Shown here one piece after another: positions 15,997-24,432 of a stretch of DNA of 64,000 nt; within the stretch, counting starts at the first letter, position 1; every line of letters begins with the position of its first letter. The notes under the pieces were generated by a model that made no database searches, was not told the origin of the DNA, and was given only the letters and a program-made list of their open reading frames with translations. Origin of the DNA: Maricurvus nonylphenolicus (GTDB lineage: Bacteria > Pseudomonadota > Gammaproteobacteria > Pseudomonadales > Cellvibrionaceae); contig NZ_AP031498.1 in assembly GCF_042854845.1 (NCBI RefSeq), forward strand, positions 1,488,001 to 1,552,000, given 5' to 3'. A program made the translations under genes and the position numbers.

Positions 15997-17010
15997 TTAG
16001 GACACCGAATGGCGGTATTGTTTGGGGGTCATCCGAGTCCAGGTTTTAAAGGCTCGGGTAAAGGTGCTGGTTTCCGAAAAACCGATTAGCTCTGCTATGG
16101 CTTCAATGGTTTTATCGGTATTGGTCAGGTACTGAATCGCCACATCCCGGCGTAGTTGGCTTTTTAAATCGCCGTAGCTTATGCCTTCTTTCTCCAGTGC
16201 CTTACGCAGAGCTTTGGTGTGGATGCCAAATTCCGTGGCCACTTCAAGCAGCGTCGGGATTTCTTGCAGGTGTTGGCGCAGGTAGTCCTGAGTTTTTACT
16301 GTCCAGCTTTTTTCGTTGTAGCTGTTAACAATAATGCTGAGCATGGGGTTGTGCAGAAATTCGATCAAATCCTCTGTTTTTTGCTTGATGGGTAAAGTCT
16401 TGGCGGATGCTTCCAGCACTAACTCACAGCGGTCACTGTCAAAGCAGACCCTGGCGTGGGGAAACATCACCCGATATTCGTCGGCTTGTTGGGGGAGGCG
16501 ATAGGGCAGATGAATTTCCCGGGTGGGAATCATGTCTTTGGCCAGCCAGCAGAGGATACGGTGGATGCCAAACATAAACAGCTCGTAGGCATAGGGCTCT
16601 GGTTGGGAATCATCCCACGGGGTAATGCGTAATCCCGTCAGCGATGAATCGCTTATCAAATCCAATTTGAAGCCTTTTTCCATCAGTCTAAAGCACAGGC
16701 AAAGTCGTGACAGGGCATCCCCAATGTCGGTACAGCTCAGTAACCAGTGGCACACCAGTGACCAGCTGCCTACCGGAATTGGCCGTGAGCCATAGCCCAG
16801 CATTTCATCATCCAGAGCTCGCATGGTCAGGGTTTGTAGTTTGGCGTATTGGGTGGCCGTAATACGTACGGCGGTTTGGTTAAACAGTTGCTGGGAGATA
16901 CGCGCTTCCGCTAACAGCTGGGCGGTAGGCAAGCCTCGTTCAGCGGCTTTGCTCAGGGCCGAACGGAAGAAGTGACTGGATATGGTGATTTCCTGCATTT
17001 GGTTTGGCAC
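15997..17010 (-). CDS. AraC-family transcriptional regulator with N-terminal arabinose-binding-like domain
   Basis: 337 residues. An N-terminal ligand domain (about 15-210) of the OruR/ArgR-like AraC group, with RITATQYAKLQTLTMRALDDEMLGYGSRPIPVGSW and a middle LFMFGIHRIL segment, is followed by the C-terminal DNA-binding domain: PTLLEVATEFGIHTKALRKALEKEGISYGDLKSQLRRDVAIQYL, then IEAIAELIGFSETSTFTRAFKTWTRMTPKQYRHS. It is divergent from the acyl-CoA dehydrogenase at 17131 across a 120-bp gap, and regulation of that gene and the dehydrogenase behind it is the natural inference. Effector probably a fatty acid or its CoA-free relative; unproven. Confidence 0.88.
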   Translation of the reverse strand: MPNQMQEITISSHFFRSALSKAAERGLPTAQLLAEARISQQLFNQTAVRITATQYAKLQTLTMRALDDEMLGYGSRPIPVGSWSLVCHWLLSCTDIGDALSRLCLCFRLMEKGFKLDLISDSSLTGLRITPWDDSQPEPYAYELFMFGIHRILCWLAKDMIPTREIHLPYRLPQQADEYRVMFPHARVCFDSDRCELVLEASAKTLPIKQKTEDLIEFLHNPMLSIIVNSYNEKSWTVKTQDYLRQHLQEIPTLLEVATEFGIHTKALRKALEKEGISYGDLKSQLRRDVAIQYLTNTDKTIEAIAELIGFSETSTFTRAFKTWTRMTPKQYRHSVS

Positions 17011-17130
17011 ATATAACGCGAATTTCTAGATTATGGCATAAAATGCCTGTTTGAATCTCAGAATGCCATTAAATATCCCTCAATCAATACTGATAATGGA
17101 CAAAATGTATGTTTAGCCTGGTGAGAGGTA

Positions 17131-18318
17131 GTGGTTGGCGTGTTAAAGCGAGAATTTACCGAAGAGCAAAAGCTGTTTCGCGATGCCTATCGCAAGTTCC
17201 TCCATGAGGAGATTGTTCCCTATATGGAGCAGTGGCGAGAGCAGGGTATTGTCGATCGCCAGGCGTTTAAGAAAGCAGGCGAGATGGGCTTTTTAATGGT
17301 GTGGCCAGACGAAGAGTTTGGTGGCTTAGGTGATGAGGATTTTCGGTACGAGCAGATCATTATTGAAGAAAACCAGTACGCTCTGACTGCTGACTGGAAC
17401 TGCACCTTGCACAGCCGTTTGGTTGGCCCCTATTTCAAACGATTTGCCAACAAAGAACAGCAGCAGCGTTTTCTGCCCAAATGTGTAACCGGCGAAACGG
17501 TTTTGGCGATTGCCATGACCGAGCCAGATGCGGGCAGTGACCTGGCGGGTATGCGCGCAACGGCCATTGATCAGGGCGATCACTATCTGCTGAATGGTAA
17601 CAAAACCTTTATCTCCAACGGCGTTAACGCCGATGTGGTGATTGTTGCTGCGAAAATTGATCCAGTAAATAACCCGCGTCAAATTGGTTTGTTTATTGTT
17701 GAGCGCGGTATGGAAGGTTTTGACCGTGGTCAGCCGTTTAAAAAACTGGGTCAAAAAGCTCAGGATACGGCTGAACTGTTTTTCTCAAACGTTAAAGTGC
17801 CGAAAGAGAATGTGTTAGGTGATCCTTCTAAAGGGTTTTCTTATTTGATGGAAGGGCTGGCTGAAGAACGATTAATTGCTGCCGTCGAGTGTTTGGCGGC
17901 GGCTCAAAAAGCCTTTGATATTACCGTCGATTTTACCAACGAACGTAAGCTGTTTAAGCAACGTCTGGGGCAGTTCCAGAACACCCAATTCAAACTCGCA
18001 GATCTGCGCGCTGAATTAGATATGCAGCAAATTTATGTCGATCAGTGTGTGCGTGCACTGGCCTCCGATGAGTTGACTGCTGTTGATGCGGCTAAAGCCA
18101 AGTTGGTGACCAGTGAGCTGTTGTGTCGCGTGGTTGATGAAGGTGTGCAGTTGCACGGTGGTTCGGGTTATATCGATGAATACCCGATTTGTCGTATGTA
18201 CGCCGATGCGCGGGTAACCCGTATTTATGCCGGTACATCCGAAGTGATGAAACTGATTATTGGTCGCGACATTTATCAGGGCGACAACACCCCGTTTATT
18301 GATAGAGATATGGCGTAG
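17131..18318 (+). CDS. Acyl-CoA dehydrogenase (LCAD/IVD-like)
   Basis: 395 residues. Motifs are LKREFTEEQKLFRDAYRKFL near the start, WPDEEFGGLG near 65, AIAMTEPDAGSDLAGMRATA near 125, NGNKTFISNG near 155, FFSNVKVPKENVLGDPSKGF near 215, LAEERLIAAVECLAAAQ near 250, VQLHGGSGYIDEYPICRMYADARVTRIYAGTSEVMKLIIGRDI at the end. The Glu of EGTS is Ala, and a Glu in the RLIAAVE helix may be the base, as in LCAD and isovaleryl-CoA dehydrogenase. The listed GTG has AGAGG two bases away; the in-frame GTG nine bases later (17140, giving VLKREF) is a possible alternative. It is divergent from the AraC gene and followed by an HSD10-like enzyme, so beta-oxidation steps are together. Confidence 0.9.
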   Translation: MVGVLKREFTEEQKLFRDAYRKFLHEEIVPYMEQWREQGIVDRQAFKKAGEMGFLMVWPDEEFGGLGDEDFRYEQIIIEENQYALTADWNCTLHSRLVGPYFKRFANKEQQQRFLPKCVTGETVLAIAMTEPDAGSDLAGMRATAIDQGDHYLLNGNKTFISNGVNADVVIVAAKIDPVNNPRQIGLFIVERGMEGFDRGQPFKKLGQKAQDTAELFFSNVKVPKENVLGDPSKGFSYLMEGLAEERLIAAVECLAAAQKAFDITVDFTNERKLFKQRLGQFQNTQFKLADLRAELDMQQIYVDQCVRALASDELTAVDAAKAKLVTSELLCRVVDEGVQLHGGSGYIDEYPICRMYADARVTRIYAGTSEVMKLIIGRDIYQGDNTPFIDRDMA

Positions 18319-18328
18319 TTCACCCATC

Positions 18329-18464
18329 TGCCATTCCCGCGAAAGCGGGAATCCAGTGTATGTGGCACTTAGGTGATACCGGTAAGCATCAGATTGATTC
18401 TATTCTGTGCAATATCAGGTATTGCACTATGTATCTATGGATTCCCGCTTTCGCGGGAATGGCG
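18329..18464. repeat. REP-like paired-hairpin element, copy 3
   Basis: Ends at 18329-18355 and 18438-18464 are perfect or near-perfect inverted copies, each an ATTCCCGC-TTTC/GAAA-GCGGGAAT hairpin, spaced by 82 bp. It lies between the dehydrogenase and the HSD10-like gene, 11 bp after the former stop. Same family as 11714-11807 and 14249-14339, with a longer middle. Confidence 0.85.
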
Positions 18465-18515
18465 ATGTAGTGAGTAATTCGTAGGAAATAAATCTAAGAG
18501 TTAAGAGGACGTAAA

Positions 18516-19286
18516 ATGGATATCGCAGGCAAAACAGCCGTAGTTACTGGCGGTGCTTCCGGTTTGGGTTTAGCCACCGTTGAGTTGTACGCAGAAAAAG
18601 GCGCAAACGTCGCTATTTTCGATTTGAATGAAGAGTTGGGTTTAGCGGTTGCCGAGCGCCTGGGTGACAAGGTTGCCTACTTCAGCGTTAACGTTGCCGA
18701 TGAAGAATCCGTACAAAATGCAATTAATGCGGTTGTGGATAAATTTGGTGCGTTACACATTGTGAATAACTACGCCGGTATTGGTCCTGCCTGTAAAACC
18801 CTGAGTAAGAAAGGTCCACACCCGCTGGATATTTACCAGAAAGTGGTTGCGGTAAACCAGGTAGGTACCTTTAACGTAGCACGCTTGGCTGCCGAGAAAA
18901 TGGCCGACAATGAGCCAGTGAATGACGACGGCTCTCGCGGTGTAATTATCAATACTGCCTCTGTTGCAGCATACGAAGGTCAGATCGGTCAGGTGGCTTA
19001 TTCCGCCACTAAAGGTGCGGTAGTGGGTATGACCCTGCCAATGGCTCGTGAGTTGGCCCCTTACGGTATTCGTGTAAATACCATCGTACCAGGTCTGATT
19101 CACACGCCGCTGTTCGACACCATCGAAGAGTCCTATTACAAGTCGTTGGAAGCATCTACCGTATATCCAAAGCGCTTGGGTAAGACCAGTGAAATTGCAA
19201 AACTGTCTTTGCACATTGTTGATAACGATTATATCAACGGTGAGTGTATCCGTATGGATGCCGCCGTGCGTATGCAGCCAAAGTAA
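18516..19286 (+). CDS. 3-hydroxyacyl-CoA dehydrogenase type 2 (HSD10-like SDR)
   Basis: 256 residues of a classical short-chain dehydrogenase that would oxidise 3-hydroxyacyl-CoA with NAD+. The cofactor motif TGGASGLG is at about 12, the NNAG motif is replaced by NNYAG near 87, and the catalytic serine (NTASVAAYEG) and YSATK are near 150-168. The ending INGECIRMDAAVRMQPK closely follows mammalian HSD10 (FabG2/HADH2), as do RGVIINTASVAAYEGQIGQ and NTIVPGLIHTPLF. Having it behind an acyl-CoA dehydrogenase fits consecutive beta-oxidation steps. A good intrinsic terminator follows at 19326. Confidence 0.9.
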   Translation: MDIAGKTAVVTGGASGLGLATVELYAEKGANVAIFDLNEELGLAVAERLGDKVAYFSVNVADEESVQNAINAVVDKFGALHIVNNYAGIGPACKTLSKKGPHPLDIYQKVVAVNQVGTFNVARLAAEKMADNEPVNDDGSRGVIINTASVAAYEGQIGQVAYSATKGAVVGMTLPMARELAPYGIRVNTIVPGLIHTPLFDTIEESYYKSLEASTVYPKRLGKTSEIAKLSLHIVDNDYINGECIRMDAAVRMQPK

Positions 19287-19316
19287 AAACTCTCTCTCTA
19301 GTGGGTTAATCACTCG

Positions 19317-19982
19317 CTATTTTTCAGCCGGCTTCTGCCGGCTTTTTTCTTTTTCCAGCAGTGTGGTTAGTCGCTGTTGAGTCTGTTGATAGTTTTCCAC
19401 AGCCATAGCGGTGGTGTCTTCAGTGTCGGCCAGAGCGCGCAGTTTTTCTTCACACTCTGCTAGCCACAGCAGCCTTGATTCAAAAATATGGCTGCCCAGC
19501 AAACCAATCATAGAGGCATTAGGTGCTGTTTTACCAAGAATGGTTCCGTGCTCAAGGATTTGATCAACAAGTATCAGTGAGCGCTTAATCTCGTCCATAA
19601 TCTGCTGGCGCATTTCTTCAATCCGTTCCAGCAGGGCCGGAATGTCCGCTGTACTGGTTAAGTAGAATTTCAATAGCGAAACATGTTCTACCCGTGGGCT
19701 CTCGCCTTCTTCCATCAGCCAGTCGGCAAGGGTTTGTTCACCCAGCGGTGTAATACTGTAAATGGTTTTTTTACGGTTGCCCTGTAATTCTTCCGTTGCG
19801 CTGAGTAATCCTTGCTTGGCCATTTTTTTCGGTTCATTAAAAATCTGGCTGCGGGTGCGTGGCAGCATGGTGCGGACCGCACTGACCTCCATAAATTGCG
19901 CCAGTTCATAGGCGGTCCAGGGCTTCTTCTTGAAGAGTCCGAGCAGGCAGTAAGCGGTGGTATTAAGCTTGGTTTGGGTCAT
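19317..19982 (-). CDS. PadR-family transcriptional regulator
   Basis: 221 residues. A winged-helix N-terminal domain (LNTTAYCLLGLFKKKPWTAYELAQFMEVSAVRTMLPRTRSQIFNEPKKMAKQGLLSATEE) with the GN-R-KKT-YSITPLG wing is followed by an alpha-helical dimerisation domain of the VirR/PadR-s2 type. I start it at 19982 (MTQTKLNTTAYCLL), because the paralogue at 62356 begins the same way and the frame further up to 20033 would translate its own operator. It is divergent from the PM20D1-like peptidase and the shared promoter holds two operators. Likely an autorepressor; effector unknown. Confidence 0.88.
   Translation of the reverse strand: MTQTKLNTTAYCLLGLFKKKPWTAYELAQFMEVSAVRTMLPRTRSQIFNEPKKMAKQGLLSATEELQGNRKKTIYSITPLGEQTLADWLMEEGESPRVEHVSLLKFYLTSTADIPALLERIEEMRQQIMDEIKRSLILVDQILEHGTILGKTAPNASMIGLLGSHIFESRLLWLAECEEKLRALADTEDTTAMAVENYQQTQQRLTTLLEKEKSRQKPAEK
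19326..19350 (+). terminator. Intrinsic terminator after the HSD10-like gene
   Basis: AGCCGGC-TTCT-GCCGGCT forms a 7-bp GC-rich stem with a 4-base loop and is followed by TTTTTCTTTTT. It lies 39 bp past the SDR stop. It overlaps the last codons of the convergent padR gene, which encodes KPAEK there. Confidence 0.8.
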
Positions 19983-20009
19983 GTGGGGCGGTGCTTCTGG
20001 GTGGCCGTA

Positions 20010-20065
20010 TTGACAAGGTCTGAATTGGACCATTATAGTGGATTTCAGTATAGTCTAAATCAGAC
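20010..20065 (+). promoter_or_regulatory. Divergent padR/peptidase promoter with two PadR-type operators
   Basis: For the peptidase, TTGACA (20010-20015) and TATAGT (20034-20039) form a good sigma-70 promoter with an 18-bp spacer. For padR, a perfect TATAAT reads on the minus strand at 20032-20037. GTCTGAATTGGAC (20018-20030) sits in the peptidase spacer, and GTCTAAATCAGAC (20053-20065) just downstream; both are imperfect palindromes. Binding by the adjacent PadR protein would block both promoters. The paralogous PadR locus at 63 kb has a related repeat. Confidence 0.65.
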
Positions 20066-20106
20066 CATTTATGCCTATCTATAGTGATTCATTATCAGGA
20101 GCCTTC

Positions 20107-21522
20107 ATGCGATTAACCAAGCTCATGCAAATCTCGGCGGTATGGCTGCTGCTAAGCCCATTCGCTCAGGCGCAGGATGCAGTGGCCAGTGACGATGAGC
20201 GTATTGTGCGATTGATGTCTGAGGCTATCCGCTATCAAACCATCAGCTACGGTGATCGTTCCCAGCGGGACTTTAGCCACTTTACGGCTTTCCGAGGTTT
20301 TCTGAAGCAAAGCTTCCCTACGGTATTTTCCAGTCTTGAGGTTACGCCAATCGCAGAGCACAGCTTGTTACTGAAGTGGCAGGGCAAGGATAGTGATTTG
20401 TTACCGGTACTGTTTGATGCCCACTACGATGTGGTTCCCATCGAGTCGGGTACCGAATCAGAGTGGCAACAGCCACCGTTTGAGGGTGTTGTTGCCGATG
20501 GTTTTATCTGGGGCCGCGGAGCACTGGATGATAAGGCCAGTGTGGTATCTACCCTGGAAGCTTTGGAACGTTTGTTAAAAGCTCAATACCAGCCCACGCG
20601 AACCCTGTACTTTTCTTTTGTTCACGACGAAGAGATTGGTGGCCAGGAAGGTGCACGAAATGTCGCCAGCCATTTACAAAAAGAAGTGGGTAAACTGGCC
20701 TATGTGATTGGTGAAGGCGGCATGTTGCTGACAGGTAACCCCATGTTGCCAGACAGCAAACTCGCCAATGTCAGTCTGGCGGAAAAAACCTATGCAACTG
20801 CTACTTTAACAGCCAGAGGACCAGGAGGGCATTCCTCCATGCCGGTGGATGACAATGCTATTGTGCGTTTGGCCAAAGCGGTACAAACGATTCATGAAAA
20901 CCCGTTTGAACCCGAGCTGGTTGCTCCAGTTACCAATATGCTGGAAACCCTGGGACAAGAAGTCCCTGGTATTGCAGGCTGGTTGATGCGCAATCATGGC
21001 ATTGGTGGGCCACTCATTGCCCGTCAACTTACCCAAGATCGCGTTACCAACGCCATGGTTCGCAGTACAACCGCCGTGACCATGTTCGATGCGGGCGTTA
21101 AAGAAAATGTGATCTCGCAGCAATCCGAAGCCAAAGTGAATTTTCGTTTGCTGCCGGGATACAGTGTTGAGCAGTTGCAACAGCGCTTGGAAAAATTGGT
21201 CGACGATCCTCAGGTCACTATCAAGATTAACTCCTGGCCTTCAATGCCTGTGGCAGACTTCAGGGGGGAGGGTTATAAAGCCATCACTGCAGCCGTGCAT
21301 CGGGTTCAACCTGAAACGCTGGTGACGCCTACTCTGTTAACGGCCACCACAGATCGTCCCAAGTATCAGGGGCTGACAAAAAACCTGTACGGTTTCCATA
21401 CCCATACCATGCCATTAGGGGATGCCAGTACTATCCATAACACCAATGAGCGTGTGGGTGTTGCTTCCATTATTGAGGCGGTATCGGTATCCGAATCATT
21501 GATTCAGGAAGCGGGAAAATAA
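20107..21522 (+). CDS. Secreted M20-family metallopeptidase, PM20D1/Cps1-like
   Basis: 471 residues with a signal peptide (LTKLMQISAVWLLLSPFAQA). Zinc-site motifs run LLPVLFDAHYDVVPI near 105, WGRGALDDKASVV near 145, VHDEEIGGQEGA near 180, and HTHTMPLGDASTIHNTNERV near 440 at the C terminus. The whole pattern follows the yeast carboxypeptidase S/human PM20D1 branch, which makes and hydrolyses N-acyl amino acids or cleaves C-terminal residues. AGGAG lies six bases before the ATG at 20107; the 12 codons ahead of it are untranslated. Expression is likely controlled by the divergent PadR. Substrate unknown, lipid-amino acids plausible. Confidence 0.88.
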   Translation: MRLTKLMQISAVWLLLSPFAQAQDAVASDDERIVRLMSEAIRYQTISYGDRSQRDFSHFTAFRGFLKQSFPTVFSSLEVTPIAEHSLLLKWQGKDSDLLPVLFDAHYDVVPIESGTESEWQQPPFEGVVADGFIWGRGALDDKASVVSTLEALERLLKAQYQPTRTLYFSFVHDEEIGGQEGARNVASHLQKEVGKLAYVIGEGGMLLTGNPMLPDSKLANVSLAEKTYATATLTARGPGGHSSMPVDDNAIVRLAKAVQTIHENPFEPELVAPVTNMLETLGQEVPGIAGWLMRNHGIGGPLIARQLTQDRVTNAMVRSTTAVTMFDAGVKENVISQQSEAKVNFRLLPGYSVEQLQQRLEKLVDDPQVTIKINSWPSMPVADFRGEGYKAITAAVHRVQPETLVTPTLLTATTDRPKYQGLTKNLYGFHTHTMPLGDASTIHNTNERVGVASIIEAVSVSESLIQEAGK

Positions 21523-21637
21523 ATTCTAATCAGGCATACAGCGGGCTGGAATAAAATGCCTGTTATGCTCCTAAAATGCCATGTATTGAGACCTTGAGGG
21601 TGCGGGATAATAGGTTTTTGATAGCTGGTTGTTCGTT

Positions 21638-22411
21638 ATGTTGTTAGATAAAACCTTTTCCCTGCAGGCCAAAACCGCACTAATCTCTGGTGCTTCCAGT
21701 GGCCTGGGTGAACACTTTGCCCGTGTTCTGGCAGAAGCGGGCGCAACGGTGATTGTTGCTGCTCGTCGGGCTGATCGTTTGCAAAACCTGGTCGATGATA
21801 TCATTGCCGCTGGCGGCCAGGCTCATGCCATTCCTATGGATGTCACCTCAGCCGAGAGTGTTGAGCAAGCCTTTAAACAGGTGGATGAAATCACCGACCA
21901 ACTCGATATTCTGGTGAACAATGCCGGCATCAGTTCCGAGCCTACAAAATTTGTAGATATGGAAGAGGATGACTGGGGTTATCTGCTGGATGTAAACCTT
22001 AAAGGTGTATGGCGTGTTGGTCGTCAGGCGGCTATCCGTATGAAAGAGCAGGGCAGTGGTTCCATTATCAATACCGGTTCTATCTACAGTATTGGTACCG
22101 GCATTATGAAAGCCGATTACAATGTGTCGAAAGTGGCGGTGGACCAGCTGACCAAAAATATGGCGCTGGAATTAGGTCGTGCTGGTGTGCGTGTAAACAG
22201 TTTATGTCCGGGATACTTTGCTTCCGCAATCAATGAAGGTGAATTTAGCAGTGAGCGCGGTAAAGCTTATATCGCTAAATTGGTGCCACAACGCTTGGGG
22301 CAATACCACGAGTTGAATGGTCCACTGTTGCTGTTAGCCAGCGATGCCAGTTCTTATATGAATGGCAGTGCTTTGGTGGTGGATGGCGGCAGTCTGTTAA
22401 ACCCTGTTTAA
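21638..22411 (+). CDS. Short-chain dehydrogenase/reductase (FabG-like)
   Basis: 257 residues of a classical SDR: SGASSGLGEHFARVLAEAGATVIVAARR at the N terminus with the Gly-rich NADP-type motif and downstream Arg-Arg, LDILVNNAGISSE near 90, INTGSIYSIG with the Ser near 145, YNVSK near 160, and VRVNSLCPGYFASAINE near 185. It closely resembles the SDR at 51583. No strong ribosome site is seen; I used the ATG at 21638. Convergent with fumarylacetoacetase. Substrate not known. Confidence 0.87.
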   Translation: MLLDKTFSLQAKTALISGASSGLGEHFARVLAEAGATVIVAARRADRLQNLVDDIIAAGGQAHAIPMDVTSAESVEQAFKQVDEITDQLDILVNNAGISSEPTKFVDMEEDDWGYLLDVNLKGVWRVGRQAAIRMKEQGSGSIINTGSIYSIGTGIMKADYNVSKVAVDQLTKNMALELGRAGVRVNSLCPGYFASAINEGEFSSERGKAYIAKLVPQRLGQYHELNGPLLLLASDASSYMNGSALVVDGGSLLNPV

Positions 22412-22415
22412 ATAT

Positions 22416-23729
22416 TTATAGCTTGGGCGGCAGGATACTGCTGCGCACTTCCCCAAAGCCAATCCGTCGCGCGCCTTCTCGCTCACAGTGGGCGCGCATA
22501 ATAATGGTATCACCATCTTCCAGAAACGTGCGTGTCTCGCCGTTGTTTAACGTAACCGGATTTTTACCTGCCGTAGTAAGTTCCAACAAACATCCGGCTT
22601 CACCTTCGTTGGCACCTGACTGTGTTCCCGAACCTAATAAGTCGCCTGCCTGTAAGTTGCAGCCATTGATCGCGTGATGGGTCACCATTTGTCCAGCTGT
22701 CCAATAGGCGTGCTTAAAGTTGGAGCGGGACAGTCGGGATTCTTCCTGATTTGTGCTTGTGGTGATAAAACAGTCCAGAGTCATATCAAAGGCGCCAGAT
22801 TGACTGTTCGTTTCAGAGGTTAAATAGGGTAGCGGTTGAGGATCATCTTCAGGGTGAGAGAAGCTGCTACGAAATGGCAGCAGGGCTTCTGTAGTCACAA
22901 TCCAGGGGGAAATTGTGGAGGCAAAACTTTTTGATAAAAACGGTCCCAGTGGTTGGTATTCCCACGCTTGGATATCACGGGCAGACCAGTCATTTAAAAT
23001 GCACAATCCAAAGATATAATCTTCGGCATCTTCGATATTAATAGGTTCTCCTAGCGTATTGCCATTACCGATAAAAATACCGACTTCCACTTCGTAGTCC
23101 AAACGCTTGCAGGGGCCAAAGCTGGGAGCTTCATCATCGGCAGCCTTTAATTGCCCGCAGGGCCTGGGAAAGGTTTGACCGGAAACGGCAATACTCGATG
23201 CGCGACCGTGATAACCAATGGGTACCCATTTATAGTTGGGGAGTAATGGGTTGTCTGGGCGAAACAGTGAGCCGACTTTAGTGGCATGATGGATGGAGGA
23301 GTAAAAGTCGGTGTAGTCCTTAATCTCACAGGGCAGTGAATATTCCACATCGTCTTGGGCAATCAAACAGTTTTCCAATTGTGCTTGCTCTGTAGCTCCT
23401 TCCTGTAGCGCTGTGGATAACGCAAGCCGAAGCGCAGACCAGGCTGCTTTATCCATCGCCATAAAGTTATTCAACGTACTGTGGCTGCAGGCCTGCAGAG
23501 CTTCTTGGGCCAAGTCGCTAAAGAGTTTGAGTTTGGCGACTGCCGCCAAATCGATAACCTGATCACCAATAGCAACACCGCCGCGGAATGCTTCACTAGA
23601 GCCTTGGCGTCGAAATTCAGCAAAGGGCAGGTTTTGAATCGGGAAGTCGGTGTCGTCTGAATTGGCAGAGCTGACCCAGCTGGTCAGGCTGGGGTCATGG
23701 GTTTCATTCAGGTGATACATAGAGGTCAC
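22416..23729 (-). CDS. fahA: Fumarylacetoacetase
   Basis: 437 residues. Hydrolyses fumarylacetoacetate to fumarate and acetoacetate, the last step of tyrosine and homogentisate breakdown. Family features are KDYTDFYSSIHHATKVGSLFRP near 140 (metal Asp and catalytic His), WVPIGYHGRASSIAVSG near 170, RLDYEVEVGIFIGNGN near 210 (metal Glu pair), LNDWSARDIQAWEYQPLGPFLSKSFASTISPWIV near 250, and AHCEREGARRIGFGEVRSSI at the end. Starts at 23729 (GTG) and 23720 (ATG) are both possible. No homogentisate dioxygenase is adjacent; a divergent VOC protein is. Confidence 0.95.
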   Translation of the reverse strand: MTSMYHLNETHDPSLTSWVSSANSDDTDFPIQNLPFAEFRRQGSSEAFRGGVAIGDQVIDLAAVAKLKLFSDLAQEALQACSHSTLNNFMAMDKAAWSALRLALSTALQEGATEQAQLENCLIAQDDVEYSLPCEIKDYTDFYSSIHHATKVGSLFRPDNPLLPNYKWVPIGYHGRASSIAVSGQTFPRPCGQLKAADDEAPSFGPCKRLDYEVEVGIFIGNGNTLGEPINIEDAEDYIFGLCILNDWSARDIQAWEYQPLGPFLSKSFASTISPWIVTTEALLPFRSSFSHPEDDPQPLPYLTSETNSQSGAFDMTLDCFITTSTNQEESRLSRSNFKHAYWTAGQMVTHHAINGCNLQAGDLLGSGTQSGANEGEAGCLLELTTAGKNPVTLNNGETRTFLEDGDTIIMRAHCEREGARRIGFGEVRSSILPPKL

Positions 23730-23791
23730 ATCCCTGAGTCAGATAAAGGACTATATTTATATAAGATAGTTGATAACGCAGGTTTCAGGTG

Positions 23792-24328
23792 ATGATTAAT
23801 ATCCAGCAAATCCACCATGTGGCCTACCGCTGCAACGACGCCAAGGAAACCGTTGAGTGGTATCAGGACAATCTCAATATGGAATTCCTGGTGGCGATTG
23901 CCGAGGATAAGGTTCCCTCCACCAAAGCCCCCGATCCGTATATGCATGTCTTCCTGGATGCCGGGCAGGGCAATATCCTGGCATTTTTTGAATTGCCTAA
24001 TTCCCCAGCAATGGGCAAAGATCCCAACACCCCGGAGTGGGTGCAGCATATCGCCTTTGAAGTGGAAAACCGCGATGACTTGTTAGCCGCGAAAGAAGAG
24101 CTGGAGGCGAAAGGCATAGATGTAATAGGCGTGGTCAATCACGGCATTATTCACTCAATCTATTTCTTTGACCCCAATGGCCACAGACTGGAATTAACCT
24201 ACCGGGATGCAACAGAAGAGCAGTTGAAAGAATTAAAACGCGTAGCCCCGGAAATGGTAGCAGAGTGGTCTATAACCAAGCGTGCACCGAAGCATGCTGC
24301 ATGGTTGCACAGCGAAGAGTTTGAATAA
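23792..24328 (+). CDS. VOC-family protein (extradiol dioxygenase/glyoxalase fold)
   Basis: 178 residues of one vicinal-oxygen-chelate domain. The likely metal ligands are His in QIHHVAYRC near 10, His in VQHIAFEVE near 90, and Glu in GHRLELTYRD near 135, all present. A C-terminal tail (APKHAAWLHSEEFE) follows. It is divergent from fumarylacetoacetase, so it may be an isomerase or a ring-cleaving dioxygenase in the same pathway; that is inference. The ATG at 23792 has AGGTG just upstream. Confidence 0.8.
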   Translation: MINIQQIHHVAYRCNDAKETVEWYQDNLNMEFLVAIAEDKVPSTKAPDPYMHVFLDAGQGNILAFFELPNSPAMGKDPNTPEWVQHIAFEVENRDDLLAAKEELEAKGIDVIGVVNHGIIHSIYFFDPNGHRLELTYRDATEEQLKELKRVAPEMVAEWSITKRAPKHAAWLHSEEFE

Positions 24329-24432
24329 GAAAATTGTAAGATTTAACAATAGTTTTTTTAGGCCAAAGAGTTCTTGTAGCTTACTATATCCCCGCCGATA
24401 ACCTCTACGACTCCACTAACGGGGAGGTCGTT

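Noticed and set aside
18753..19313. 186-codon frame antisense to the HSD10-like gene
   Set aside because: Shadow of a clear SDR; no start site or family likeness.
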